Source: Anthracocystis setariae (lineage: Eukaryota > Basidiomycota > Ustilaginomycetes > Ustilaginales > Ustilaginaceae). Taken from it: DNA of 64,000 nt. Under the pieces are notes generated by a model that saw only the letters and a list, made by a program, of their open reading frames with translations, was not told where the DNA came from and ran no database searches. Positions 10,755 to 21,822 of the stretch are shown piece after piece. Both the position numbers and the translations under genes were made by a program. Each line of letters opens with the position of its first letter. Within the stretch, counting starts at the first letter, position 1. The stretch spans positions 124,001 through 188,000 of the forward strand of contig CAKMXJ010000020.1 of assembly GCA_928724745.1 (NCBI GenBank), read 5' to 3'.

Positions 10755-13700
10755 ATGAGGTCGAGTGCATTGACATCCAGTAGCATATTGTCGCTGCTCT
10801 TCGTCAGCCTCACTGCCACCTTGGCTTGCGCTAACATCTTGGTAGAAGGCAACGCGGTATGTCTCGACACCTCTTCGGATGCACAAGGCTATCTAATCGC
10901 CCAGGCAGGCCAAACTACCGAAATCCTCACCTCTCGTGACGATGCATCGGTCGTCCATCACGCCGCGTCCAGCTTCGCGGCTGATCTCTTGCGGATGGTC
11001 CCTTCCTCGAACGTCGTGGTACGCAACGTCACTGCAGCCTCGCTCAAGCAACAACAAGGCAAGAAGGAGCGAGTCGTCGTGGTGGGTAGTCTAGACCGCT
11101 CGGGCTTGGTGCAAGAACTAGCCAAGATGGATCGCAGCGTCGGAACCGAGGCGGGGAAAGTGCGAGGACAGTGGGAGAGTTGGTCGTCCGCGGTGACGGA
11201 TGGAGGATTGGTGTTGATGGGGAGTGACAAGAGGGGAGCGGCTTATGCTCTGTACACGTTGAGTGAAGAGATGGGTGTGAGCCCATGGAAGTGGTTTGCG
11301 GATGTCCAGCCGACGCAGAGCCATAATGCGGTGTATTACTCGCCGGCGACGATGGATGGGAGTTTTGGCTCGACCGCATGTTCTCATGGCCCGCCGCTGG
11401 TCAAGTATCGAGGTATCTTCCTGAACGATGAAGCACCGGCGTTGACCAACTGGGCGCGCAACCACTTCAACGGTCCCTTTCCACCGGAAAAGGCGCCGCA
11501 GTCGTTCAATGATGCCATGTACGCTCATGTGTTCGAACTTCTGCTTCGACTCAAGGCGAATCTGATTTGGCCGGCCATGTGGTCCGACTCGTTCGCGGTC
11601 GCTGGTCTACCGGACCTTCCTGGCAACGGTGTCAACGGGACCGGGGCTGCAGGGCCCAACCAACTTCTGGCCGATCGCATGGGGATCGTGTATGGAACAT
11701 CGCACCAGGAACCCATGGCACGCAACACGCCCGAATGGAACACTTGGTACCAGGGACCCTGGAACTATCCTGACAATACCGACAACATCACCACATACTG
11801 GAAGTACGGCGTCGAACGCGCTAAAGGCCTCGAGACCATGTACACAATGTCGATGCGCGGCAACGGTGACGAAGCGCTTCCCGGAGCCAGCATCAAACTG
11901 CTCGAAGAGATCATGGCAAAGCAGAAGAGTCTGCTCCCGCACGACGACGCGTCCAACTCGTCCAAGGTCACCGTGCCCATGATGATGTGTCTGTACACCG
12001 AGGTGCAGGGCTACTACAATGAAGGCCTCCAAGTGCCGGAAGACATCACGCTGCTGTGGACCGACGACAATTTCGGCTTCATCCGTCGCATTCCTACTGA
12101 ACAGGAGAAACGAACTCGATCCGGTGGCGCGGGGCTCTACTACCATGCTGACTACGTCGGTCCGCCTCGCGCTTACAAGTGGATCAACACGGTCAATATC
12201 GTCAATGTTTGGGAGCAACTCAATGTGGCGTTCAGCAACCAACAGACCGAGATGTTCATCCTCAACGTAGGCGATCTGAAGCCCGTCGAGGTGCCGATCC
12301 ACTTTACGCTCGACATGGCGTACGACAAGATCGCATTCCAGCATGCCAGCAACGTCACCTCGTGGCTCGATACGTGGGCCGCCAAGACGTTCGGGATGGG
12401 TGCCAACGATGAGCATCTCAAGATCGCCGAAGTCATCCGCGGCTATTCGTGGTTGAACTCACGCATCAAACCGGAACTCGTCAATGCCACCACTTGGAGT
12501 GTCGTCGAATACGCCGAAGCGGAGGGAGTCTTGCAACACTGGGACCGACTCGTTTCGATCGTCGAGGATTGTCTGGTCCCTTACTTTAGGAACACACCAA
12601 ATTGGGATGCATTCTATCAGCTCGTGGCCTACCCTACGCTTGCATCAGCGAATCTTAACCAGATGTACGTCGCAGTGGGGAGGAACAACCTTGCTGGGAC
12701 GCAGGCGAAGAACTCGGCGAATCACTGGGCAGCGGTAGCGCGTAGCTTGTTTCAACACGATCAGAAGCTGACCGAATCGTACCACGCGCTGAAGGCGGGC
12801 AAGTGGATGCATATGATGAGCCAGCCTCACATGGGCAGTCAATACTGGCAGCAACCGATGCGCAACATGCTGCCGCTGCTGAGCTATGTGCATGTGGAGC
12901 AGGAGCAGTGGCCGAATACCGCGTTGGGGAGTAACCTCAGAGTCGGCGTGGATGCAAGTATGGGTGCGTGGCCAGGCGACAACCAGCACAACTGCGCTCA
13001 GGGTTACAACTGCCCCGATCCAAGTCTCGAGCCTTTGAATCGGTACGATGGTAACCAGAGGCGGAGTGTGTGGGTGAGTGCTGGGGATTCGAATCCGTTC
13101 TCGTTCTCGGCAACGTCGAATGTCAGCTGGCTTAGCGTTTCGCATAGGTTGGCGACCATCAGCCCTTTGGCGGCGGGAAGCAACCGCAGTGAAGAGGTGG
13201 ATATGCTGGAGAGAAGCAGGGACGATTTGGCGAGGTTTTTCAAGAGGCGCGATGATGGCAACGGTTTCGAGGCGGGGGGCAATTTTGACGACGAAGTTGA
13301 AGTATCTCTGCATGTTGATTGGAGTCAACTTGGCGAAAACAGTTGCTCGGACGCCAGCACAACAGCAGCAATGAGGATGCAGACGGGCATGGTGTACATC
13401 AACACCACCTCGACCGCTGCCGAGATGTACAACGGTATGTGGGCGCCCACCAACGTTACCGTCTCGCTCAGTGTTGATCCTTGCACGCTCGACGACGCTG
13501 CCAAAGGAACATTTGTCGGTAGCGCCGGCGCGGCTGGAGCTGTCTCGATGCTCGCTGAGAATGCCATGATCGAGCCGACGCGCGACACCAACTGGACGAA
13601 TACGTGGATCGAGGCGATTGCCGGATATGGCCTGATGGGATCGGCTGTTACGGTGCTTCCTCCAACCGCAGGGTCGATCGACCAACCCGCTGGATCCACG

Positions 13701-14147
13701 TCGAACGATAGCATCGTTGGAAAAGGTCCCTCGCTCGCGTTCAACTTTTTCATCCCCGCATCCTCCAATACGACCGCGTTCAACATCACCACATGGCTCG
13801 CGCCCATCTTGAACTACCGTGACAAGCGCCCACTTCGCTACGTTCTCGAGCTCGACAACGAGCCTAGTTCGCGGGTTCAAGTCACTCCTGTGCCGGATAA
13901 TATCACGCCCGGGACTAACTCGGCTGATTGGGGCAACGTCGTGTCGGCCAATATTCGCAAAGTGACCACGTTGCTCACGACCAAGGCAGGCGGGGATATG
14001 TACGGGAGACATACGGTGCGGTGGTGGCCGCTGGAGCCAGGGCTTGTGCTGGAAAAGGTCGTGGTCGAACCACAGGGCAGCATGACATCGTTGACAAGTC
14101 TTGGTATGCCTGAATCTGGTCGTGTTGGCATGGTAATTGCCAGCTGA
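10755..14147 (+). CDS. GH115 family glycoside hydrolase (xylan alpha-1,2-glucuronidase type), secreted
   Basis: A single-exon protein of 1130 residues. The ATG at 10755 is chosen because it opens directly on a signal peptide (MRSSALTSSSILSLLFVSLT to ACA); the frame upstream has only non-ATG codons. The N-terminal third has the alpha/beta lead-in domain, followed by the GH115 signature block GTSHQEPMARNTPEWNTWY and downstream WKYGVERAKGLETMYTMSMRG with GNGDEAL. A C-terminal beta-rich part contains many N-glycosylation sites (for example NVSWLS, NTTS, NVTVS). GH115 enzymes remove 4-O-methylglucuronic acid side chains from glucuronoxylan outside the cell. Length fits eukaryotic members of the family (about 950-1100) and no catalytic segment appears missing. 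Its context is a run of genes for secreted hydrolases. Confidence 0.92.
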   Translation: MRSSALTSSSILSLLFVSLTATLACANILVEGNAVCLDTSSDAQGYLIAQAGQTTEILTSRDDASVVHHAASSFAADLLRMVPSSNVVVRNVTAASLKQQQGKKERVVVVGSLDRSGLVQELAKMDRSVGTEAGKVRGQWESWSSAVTDGGLVLMGSDKRGAAYALYTLSEEMGVSPWKWFADVQPTQSHNAVYYSPATMDGSFGSTACSHGPPLVKYRGIFLNDEAPALTNWARNHFNGPFPPEKAPQSFNDAMYAHVFELLLRLKANLIWPAMWSDSFAVAGLPDLPGNGVNGTGAAGPNQLLADRMGIVYGTSHQEPMARNTPEWNTWYQGPWNYPDNTDNITTYWKYGVERAKGLETMYTMSMRGNGDEALPGASIKLLEEIMAKQKSLLPHDDASNSSKVTVPMMMCLYTEVQGYYNEGLQVPEDITLLWTDDNFGFIRRIPTEQEKRTRSGGAGLYYHADYVGPPRAYKWINTVNIVNVWEQLNVAFSNQQTEMFILNVGDLKPVEVPIHFTLDMAYDKIAFQHASNVTSWLDTWAAKTFGMGANDEHLKIAEVIRGYSWLNSRIKPELVNATTWSVVEYAEAEGVLQHWDRLVSIVEDCLVPYFRNTPNWDAFYQLVAYPTLASANLNQMYVAVGRNNLAGTQAKNSANHWAAVARSLFQHDQKLTESYHALKAGKWMHMMSQPHMGSQYWQQPMRNMLPLLSYVHVEQEQWPNTALGSNLRVGVDASMGAWPGDNQHNCAQGYNCPDPSLEPLNRYDGNQRRSVWVSAGDSNPFSFSATSNVSWLSVSHRLATISPLAAGSNRSEEVDMLERSRDDLARFFKRRDDGNGFEAGGNFDDEVEVSLHVDWSQLGENSCSDASTTAAMRMQTGMVYINTTSTAAEMYNGMWAPTNVTVSLSVDPCTLDDAAKGTFVGSAGAAGAVSMLAENAMIEPTRDTNWTNTWIEAIAGYGLMGSAVTVLPPTAGSIDQPAGSTSNDSIVGKGPSLAFNFFIPASSNTTAFNITTWLAPILNYRDKRPLRYVLELDNEPSSRVQVTPVPDNITPGTNSADWGNVVSANIRKVTTLLTTKAGGDMYGRHTVRWWPLEPGLVLEKVVVEPQGSMTSLTSLGMPESGRVGMVIAS

Positions 14148-15211
14148 GAACACACTTCTCCTCCATTGCAGCCTTTGTTCGAATCCATTTATCCATCGAT
14201 CCTCCATCTCAAGCTCTGCTCAAATGTATCAATCCAATCGGTGTTCAACTCGATACATACACCCTCTATTCAATCCTTCATTTCGACCTCTAATCAAGTC
14301 GAATGTATTGATTTGTACCATGGTCTCGGTTGATGGGTTTGGAATTTCCGATCAAAAGGTCAAGACAGTATATCGACTACTTGGGGGTGTGTATAAAGTG
14401 AAGGAAGCCCGAGGTCAGGAGTTAACGAGGCCTGTGCTCGACCGGACTTGGCAACTGAGCTGGTACCAGTCGAGCCGATACAAGATTTTCTAACAAACAC
14501 ATCTGGAAGGGAACATACCACACAGGGGTAACTGGCTTGTGGTAGCAGCCAAGCGTTCATAGCGACGTTGCCTTTTTGATCCTTCAATATTGGCTCTTCC
14601 TATCGTACCAAAGCAGAACTTGGTAAGCGTTGGGATTTGTTGACCCACTAGACAAATCAATATCTTTGCAGGACGCTTGGAACGAGCGTCAGCTTTCATT
14701 GCAAGTGCGTGAGAATGTGACTGCTCACGTAAGCAACTACGCGAACTGAGCGACGTGGAAAAAGACTAGTCAGTGAGCCTTGTCAAGGTCCGCTCACCAC
14801 CATCACCTCGCTCGCTGTTTGCTACTACTGCAAAAACAGGTTTTTCACCCGCCCGTCGCTTGCCGATGTGTCAATCTGATCAGTTTTATCTTATCTCGGT
14901 CTCCCTCACCTTCTGCTCCGCTCACACGCAACGCTCGAGTAAGCCATCTCAACGGTTTCTTATTTAATAGTTGGTTGGGTGGGTGGGTGGTTGGTTAAGT
15001 GGTTAGGGGGGTATACAAGCCAAGCTAGAGAACCCAACCGATGCAAAGAACAATCCAAAAGAGCGACGAGACCATGTCTGAAACGAGTGACAGAGAAAAA
15101 AGAGAGTGTGTGTGATAGAGAGTGTGTGTGTGATAGAGAGTGTGTGTGATAGAGAGTGTGTGATATAGAGAGAGTGTGTGTGTGTGATAAGGATAGTAGG
15201 TGTGATAGAGT
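14148..15211. other. Convergent intergenic region (GH115 / PAE-like)
   Basis: Both flanking genes end here. The region holds their 3' ends and a compound GTGTGTGATAGAGAG microsatellite next to the pectinacetylesterase-like stop codon. No coding signal was seen. Confidence 0.6.
15103..15189. repeat. Imperfect GTGTGTGATAGAGA microsatellite
   Basis: Five or so imperfect units of (GT)nGATAGAGA about 20 bases downstream of the stop codon at 15212, so it probably lies in the 3' UTR of the PAE-like gene. Confidence 0.85.
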
Positions 15212-16966
15212 CTAGTGCGACGACCAATTGACATCGTGCATCTTAAACTTGTTCAAAAACGTAGCCTGCGTGTATCCATCGGCAGCATTGTACTGCGTGG
15301 TCCACAACAGCATGTGGCCGCTACCTGGCACCAGGTAATTCTTCGAGTTGGTGGTCTGCGTGTTTTCCTGATTAAACAGCCTGGTCACCTCGGCACTAAA
15401 CGCAGACCAAGAGATGCCTTGGTTGACTGGGATCTGAGTATCGTTGCTCCACGACATGCTGGCAAATCGCGACGACGGATTCGCCTGGGCAAGCCCAACA
15501 ATGTACGAGTCAAAGTTGGCATCGTTGCAATTCGGACAGCGTGACTTGTCAGGCACCTGGATGTTCTGCGAAGCGTGACTCGTAATGGCAAGTGGAGTCT
15601 CACCCGAATCGGCAAGCACATCGACTCCAACGCCGCCAAACGCATCTTGAACGTTTTGAAACTGCAAGATCGAACCAAACGCGCCGGCCGACGATCCACC
15701 CACCACGACGCGTTGGGCGTTGGGGACAAGCGACTTGATCTTGGCCAGATCCAGCTTTCCATTGTTCCACCCCTTGTGGTAGGTAACGGTGCCGTTGTAG
15801 TTGGCAACATTGTCACCTGCGTGGAAATCGCCGGTGCAGTAAGGGATCCAAGCATAGCTGGCGTTCTGCCATGGGTTCCATTGGTTATCGCGCATAAAGG
15901 GGAACCACCACTTCAGGTTGTTGCCCGCCTGGTTCTGCGACTGGAACGTGTTGGCATTGAATCCTCCCTGCATGTTGTAGGCGTTCTTGGCGACGTAGCA
16001 CGATTGGTAGTCGTAGCAGCTGCCACCTTGTTGGAAGCTGATGACAAGGTCCGACGACGCAGAGTTGAGGTTGATGGCGAATCCGGTCTGTGAACCATCC
16101 GAACACTGGGTGCCAGGTACATCGACCCAGACCCACTGTCGGTTCGGGTAGCTAGGGTTGCTCGACGGAGTGGGATCAGACTGAGTCGAGGTGGAAGAGG
16201 CAGAGGAAGTCGTAGAAGTGTAAGCGGAAGCCGATGATGTGGTGGTGCGAAGCGAGGTAGTGGAAGTGGCAGTGCTAGGAGCAGAGGTAGTGGAAGTGGA
16301 AGTGGAAGTGGGACGTGGAGTAAAAGTGCCTGGGACCTTACCTGCTCGTCGGGTGAAAGTGTAGGAGCTCTTGACCTGACCTGGACCGTTGAACGTTCCT
16401 GTCGTGTACTTGGCGTTGGACTGAGGAAGAACGCTCGAGTAGGTAGCACAGATCAAGTCACCTTCGGGGAAGTCGACAAACTTGATCAACGACGCCATGG
16501 TACACGACGCGGTGGCTTCACAGAAGGCAGTGCACGCGTTGACATCTGCTTGTGTCGTGGTGCCACTTTGTCGAATGGTCTTGCGTGTAAGGTAGCTAGG
16601 TTCACCGTTGGTAGCAATGGCGAGACGGTAGCCGTCGACGACCCAAGAATAAGTGTAGCCCTGAGGAGCGGTGAGGCCGGAAACGTATCGACGTTTGAGC
16701 GTTTGCTTGGGTTTGAAGCGCTGCTGCGAGATGGTACTGGAAGGCAAGTCGACATCGCGGAAGGGTGCTGATGAGGGAAGGTATCCTCGACCATTGTGGT
16801 GGCCGCGGTAAAGGAATGTGTGGGAGAAGTCGACATTTTCTGGGAAGTAGGTGCCGTCCGAGAAGGCCAGGGGGGTTTCAAGACGCGCCACTTTTGGTAC
16901 CATCATGGCGGAGGAGAGCGCGGCACCAAAAAGCAGCACACTGGATGCCAGCGTTGTGAACTTCAT
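15212..16966 (-). CDS. Pectinacetylesterase-family secreted protein with Apple-like N-terminal region
   Basis: A single-exon protein of 584 residues starting at ATG 16966 (MKFTTLASSVLLFGAALSSA), a clear signal peptide. Residues about 115-180 contain a cysteine-rich block (NACTAFCEATASCTMASLI ... DLICATY) resembling a fungal PAN/Apple-type module. A Ser/Thr-rich linker (about 210-270) follows. The C-terminal half is an alpha/beta hydrolase of the pectinacetylesterase/Notum type: CTGDFHAGD, then GGSSAGAFGS with nucleophile Ser426, a likely acid at Asp453 (ADSGE) and a likely histidine at His551 (GSGHML). These enzymes deacetylate cell-wall pectin in plants and bacteria; the fungal substrate is not established. 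The linker plus two domains is like modular secreted wall-active enzymes. Confidence 0.82.
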   Translation of the reverse strand: MKFTTLASSVLLFGAALSSAMMVPKVARLETPLAFSDGTYFPENVDFSHTFLYRGHHNGRGYLPSSAPFRDVDLPSSTISQQRFKPKQTLKRRYVSGLTAPQGYTYSWVVDGYRLAIATNGEPSYLTRKTIRQSGTTTQADVNACTAFCEATASCTMASLIKFVDFPEGDLICATYSSVLPQSNAKYTTGTFNGPGQVKSSYTFTRRAGKVPGTFTPRPTSTSTSTTSAPSTATSTTSLRTTTSSASAYTSTTSSASSTSTQSDPTPSSNPSYPNRQWVWVDVPGTQCSDGSQTGFAINLNSASSDLVISFQQGGSCYDYQSCYVAKNAYNMQGGFNANTFQSQNQAGNNLKWWFPFMRDNQWNPWQNASYAWIPYCTGDFHAGDNVANYNGTVTYHKGWNNGKLDLAKIKSLVPNAQRVVVGGSSAGAFGSILQFQNVQDAFGGVGVDVLADSGETPLAITSHASQNIQVPDKSRCPNCNDANFDSYIVGLAQANPSSRFASMSWSNDTQIPVNQGISWSAFSAEVTRLFNQENTQTTNSKNYLVPGSGHMLLWTTQYNAADGYTQATFLNKFKMHDVNWSSH

Positions 16967-16981
16967 CTTTGACACTTATGA

Positions 16982-17034
16982 TGTTGTTGTTGTTGTTGTT
17001 GTTGTCGTTGTTGTTGTTCTTGTTGTTGTTGTTG
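16982..17034. repeat. TTG trinucleotide array
   Basis: About 17 TTG units in the immediate 5' leader of the PAE-like gene (CAA repeats in its mRNA sense). Confidence 0.95.
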
Positions 17035-17076
17035 ATTTCGACCAAAGGGATATAGGAGCAAGGGGAAGGGGGAGGA

Positions 17077-17106
17077 GGGTGGGGTGGGGTGGGGTGGGGT
17101 GGGGTG
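17077..17106. repeat. GGGGT tandem repeat
   Basis: Six GGGGT units on the plus strand. Runs of four G could form a G-quadruplex. It is not the fungal telomere repeat TTAGGG. Confidence 0.9.
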
Positions 17107-17579
17107 GAGAGAGGAGGGGAGCTTTCGGGAGAGGCAACCGAATTGCTTGGATCCGAGTGTAGAGTATATGTATGAGAGAGAAAGACCAAACTGAAACAGG
17201 AAGGAGGGTTTAAGCCGAAAACAAGGCGGCAGACACACAAGCCAGGGACCGGAAAGAAGAAGAAAAAAAAACAGGAGAACAACAGAGCAGAAGTAGCAGC
17301 ATACGGCAGGCAGAACCATGGGTGTTGAGGACGGGATCGACAGGGCACAAGTCGGAGATTAACCACGCAGATGCAAGCTGCAACCAAGAGAGGCAAGCGT
17401 GTTATGACTAGCACCTGCCTAATTGGATATGTTTTGAGTGGAATGCTGAGTTGGCCGAATGGGATCTGACTGGAAGCCAAGGGAGCAAGGCGACACGGGC
17501 GTGTAGCGCATGGTGTCACCGGAGCGGGAGATAGAATTTCAGCTGAGTGGTGGATGAAGTGCAGATACCAGCCACCAAC

Positions 17580-17580
<1 letters not shown>

Positions 17581-17616
<36 letters not shown>
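17581..17616. repeat. CAG trinucleotide array
   Basis: Twelve perfect CAG units in non-coding sequence. Confidence 0.95.
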
Positions 17617-17621
<5 letters not shown>

Positions 17622-19734
17622 AAGAGGGATGGTAGGATAAAGATCTACGATGGAACGATGCAATGTTTGACGGCCAATTAGCCCGAATTGCAGACAAACA
17701 AGGGAAAAAAAAAAAGTGGCAACGAGCCTGGACAGCGAGGATGTCTGTGTCTGTCAATTTTGGAAAAACTCGAGCTTTAATTTATTAATAATCTGATACT
17801 ACTGTACTCACTGTACTTTGTTTTTTTTGTTTTTTTTTTTGCAAATTGTTTCTGCCTCGTCCCTTTCTGCTGGCAGAAATCGTCACTGAAGGCTGAAGAG
17901 ATTCACGAACGTGTCATCTCATTGCATAAGGTGGACTGGCGAGAGTGCATGATGAAAACAATTGGTAACCGTACCATATTGTGCTGTACTGTAGGTCTCA
18001 TTTGAGGTGTCCCGGAAAGTGCCTCGCACCAACGTCCGATGTGCTGCCGATGCGCATGCCCTTATTTTAATTTCTCATTGTGCTGTCAGTGGCGGCTTGT
18101 ACCTACAGGATGTACCGTATTGTTTCATTTAGTCGGTCTAAATCGCGGTACAGTACTGTACTGTACAGTCCAGCAGCGTAATTGGCCCTGTGCACGTTGC
18201 CGATAATGGACTGCTAAGTAGTGTAGCTCCTACAAGGCTGGCCAGCACCATGAAGACGACGGATTTTCATGATTTCGGCTCCAATCGACGTCGGGTTTCC
18301 TTTTCAGGGTGCAGTCGTTCTGCAACGTGTCCTTAAAAAAAAAAAAAAAAAAAAAACCCCGAGACCAGTACGTTAGTGGTTGTTTATGCTCGGCTAAGAG
18401 AGAGAGGACGCTGCAGTGTAGATCGGTACTGTACTGATCTACTGTACTGTTGATGTTAGACATGTCGGTGATCGACACCGTGTTCTGGTTTGACCTCGCT
18501 CTTCCCGCGTGTGTGGCTGCGCAAGAGAAAAAGGGATTAACCTTTATCGCAGAGAACGGGATCATGCCAACATGGCAGCAGGGAGAACATTCGACAGGAC
18601 TTGGCTAATAGGCTTGGCGAGTATCGCCTTATCACGGCTGGCAAGCAAGCTTTGAGTTGCAGTGCAGTACGGGAGGGTTTAGTAGATGGTGCTGTGCTTG
18701 CGGAAGTGGTTGGCTGTGAACTGTGCAACAGGCGGTGTACTGCAATGTATTTGTATATAGAGACCGCAGCTGAAGTTCGCACGCACGGGAAGTCGCATTT
18801 GCATTAAAACACAAAAGCTGCATGGGCTCTGCAAAGTGTCCAATTGCCAAGGCCCGCGGTGTAGAAAAAAAATCAATCGAGTGAATTTTCCTCCTTCTTT
18901 TTTTTTTTTTTTTTTTTTTCTTTGCTTGGCGAACCGAACTGGTGTACAGTACCTGTCGCGTGCGATTCGAAAGCCACACCGGCGGTGTACCAGGGACCCT
19001 TGTCTGCCAATAATGCCAACGTGTTTTTCCGCGTTGTTTTTATCATTATTTTGTTTTCTTTAGTGTGGCAATCTCACACGTCCATCTCCGAGGGCTGTGG
19101 CCAATTAAACCGTCGATACACCGCCGTTGCAGTGCCACTATGCACCGTCAGTCGGTCGCTACACCGAGGCTTGCCGTTCTTGCCGGCCATGCTGCAAGTT
19201 TGTCGATCGCGTGCGATCGGTCCACGCGTTACGGCAACAGTCGGATCTTTCACTACTATCCAATTTCACTGTGCATGGCAATTGATTCCAGCTTGGCAAC
19301 GTAACGATAGCGATCTCGCTGACTGGGTTTTGCAGCGTGCCAATCACGAGGGTTGAGATTTGAAAATTTTTCGTCCCCCGACGAATCATGGGTTCCTCTT
19401 TTCCTTTTCCAGAGGCGATCGGACCAAATCCAATCGACCCGATGGTGACAACAGCGTCAAATGCCGCAAACTAGGCCCGGTACGGTGCATCAGAAAGTAG
19501 TCTTTGTCGTTGGCAAGGTGGTCTTTTGATGTCATGTCAGTTTGTGGACTTTGTTTTTTTTTCCGTCGATTAAACTGCACTTTATTTTCTCGTACATTTT
19601 TAACCGCATGTTTGTTCTTTGTATTAGTAGGTCCAGATTTGTTGCCTCTCCTTGCTATCTCGCAATGAAGCCGTATAGCCGAATCTACGATCCCGGGGGG
19701 TTCCTCTTGGGCGATATCCGTCCGATACAGATGG

Positions 19735-20370
19735 ATGAGGTTTAGATCTTTTTCGGGTGTCGACCGCGCAGATTCAACATGCATTGACATTTCTTATCGT
19801 GGTACTTGCCTCCCGATGAATTCGGCATCGGAGATCTTGGATGATGCCCTATCATGTTCGTGCGACCACCTCCCTTCTGTATCGTCGTTGCCCCATAAAC
19901 CCATCCGATGCCCGAAACTGATCACACCCCTCCGCATTTTTTTGGTCGATTCGCTACCAGTGGCGCACACCAACGAGCAGAGTCGAATCCACGCCGTATC
20001 CACGGACGATTTGTTGTGCGCCGCACTCCAAGATGAACCTAACCTCGCATCGTTGATCATATCCGCTGTTCCGGTTGAGGCGAGGTTGACCAATAAGCAC
20101 TCGTCAGGTCCAGTGCTATCTGATCGGGACAACCTGTCACGCACAGACGCCGCCATATCACCCGAAGGCCCGAGTGAACAGGGCCGGAATCACCGACGAA
20201 ACGGTATACTGATACAGCTCGGATCAACACCATCCGCTTTGATCACGAGGCTTTCCTACCAAGATCTACCGATCCTTTTCCGACTCAGCCAGTTCCAAGT
20301 CGGTCAATGGTATTGCGCCATTCTCGGTCCGTTGTCAGACGCAGCAGAGGCTGATATCACAGCATCCTAG
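19735..20370 (+). CDS. Hypothetical frame of 211 residues, doubtful
   Basis: An ATG-started frame in the gene-poor block. Composition is ordinary, with no signal peptide, membrane span, repeat or family motif. An opposite-strand frame (19794-20156) overlaps it, which weakens both. It is the longest open frame between 17.7 and 21.4 kb, so it is recorded, but chance is the likelier explanation. Confidence 0.2.
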   Translation: MRFRSFSGVDRADSTCIDISYRGTCLPMNSASEILDDALSCSCDHLPSVSSLPHKPIRCPKLITPLRIFLVDSLPVAHTNEQSRIHAVSTDDLLCAALQDEPNLASLIISAVPVEARLTNKHSSGPVLSDRDNLSRTDAAISPEGPSEQGRNHRRNGILIQLGSTPSALITRLSYQDLPILFRLSQFQVGQWYCAILGPLSDAAEADITAS

Positions 20371-21432
20371 CATGTCAAACAACGCACACGAGCAACAAAC
20401 CCTGTTCCTGCTTAGACAGGCCCACCTACTGTGAATAACACGCTTTATTACAGTGTCACTCGTCGGACCCCCCCCCCAACGAGTGCGTGTGGCGACACAG
20501 AGTAAGGAGGAGAGCATCGAAAGGTACAGTAGAAGACAAGCTATCAGCCGACCAGGGCATTCGAACTTAACTAAGCGAGCCGATTGCATTTACCGCAGAC
20601 AGTGAGTGTATAATAGCAGATCGGCTGACGGTCAAAGAATTGCCGCGGTGCCAGATTTGTACGGCCGAGGTAGTGTTGCAGCGGCGGACCATGTTCCGTC
20701 TTTTGGCCGGCTCGCTTTGCGCAACAGTGAAGAACAAGATGCAATGCAACCGGCGGATCAGAGCGGCCGCGTTGGCTGCGGTGGCTAATCTGTCCAATCA
20801 GACCCGCCCATCCACTCCCCACAGACGGTACAGTACTGTACTGCGATTCGGCGGTTAATTGGATTCAGTCATGCGCAAGGCTACGCTCCCGTCAAATGTT
20901 GGTTTGTGCACGATGCTCAGTAACGCCACCCGATCAGAGTCAAACACGGGTCTTGGCTTGGTCTCAAACAGAGATCTACATCAAGTGCGATCTGAGCGAA
21001 ACGAATTGGTGTCAAGATCTCAAGTCCGTGCACGTCATTCGAGATGGTGGCAATTCGAGCTAGTTTGCTCTCGCTTAGACGTCATTCGTTTGCACACCAT
21101 CGTCGCTTATCACTTGCTCGCATTGCGACGGCATAATACTTTACTACAGTTGGGTCTCGGATCGCACCTCGCTTAAAACGGCTGCCTGTGCTGTACAGTA
21201 CAGTACTGTAGTAATGTACTTATGCTAATAATGATCGACCAAAATTGTTGTGACCCAAAGACCATATTACTGTTTCCAACCGGATTGCCAATTATGGAAG
21301 ACCCTGATCCGTTCTCAACTTACCCTCCAACAATCGTCCTTCCGTCTTCGACCTCGCTAAAGCTTCGTCGTGCAGTCTCGACTGCCGGCTTGCTGCGCAA
21401 ATCGCTCATCAACCCTGAGGATCCTAATTCCA

Positions 21433-21822
21433 TCAGCATGCACACAAGCACCCTTTGCCACTTGCCCTCTCTCTCACTTGGCCGTTCGGCTCATCGTCTT
21501 CCGTATCGCGGCCTAAACCTAAAATCGCATCGTCTAGCTCTGTCTGTATGTATGAGCCAGCCGTGGTCGTCATCACCTTTGCATTGGATTGTTCATCCGT
21601 GATACGTGCGAGGCAAACAAATCTTCCGCGGTACCAAGAGTCCCAGCAAGAGAAGATGCAATGCACCTCTGCTGCGGTCTGAACCTGCACTACTCTCCCC
21701 TCATCCTTCGTCCGCATGTCGTCGGTAGGCTTGACTCGAATCCCGCCGGTTGGAGTCAAGCCCGCTGCAGCAATACGAGTTGGGCGATGAGGAGCGGGCA
21801 ACAAGCGGTGCGATAAGGGCAA
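21433..21822 (-). CDS. Hypothetical coding segment, possibly an exon, unrecognised
   Basis: A 129-codon minus-strand frame with a hydrophilic, balanced C-terminal part (TTTAGSYIQTELDDAILGLG then RDTEDDEPNGQVRER). It lacks an ATG start. A nearby minus-strand frame just downstream (about 21330-21430) also looks coding and ends close to a GTAAGT donor-like site, so a multi-exon gene divergent from the sedolisin gene is possible. No family was recognised. Confidence 0.22.
   Translation of the reverse strand: MPLSHRLLPAPHRPTRIAAAGLTPTGGIRVKPTDDMRTKDEGRVVQVQTAAEVHCIFSCWDSWYRGRFVCLARITDEQSNAKVMTTTAGSYIQTELDDAILGLGRDTEDDEPNGQVRERASGKGCLCAC

Noticed and set aside
12645..14207. A 520-codon minus-strand frame opposite the GH115 gene
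   Set aside because: Arg/His-rich antisense frame lacking any domain; GH115 is well supported on the plus strand.
17077..17106. Interstitial telomere repeat
   Set aside because: The unit is GGGGT, not TTAGGG, and it is confined to about six copies in a leader region.
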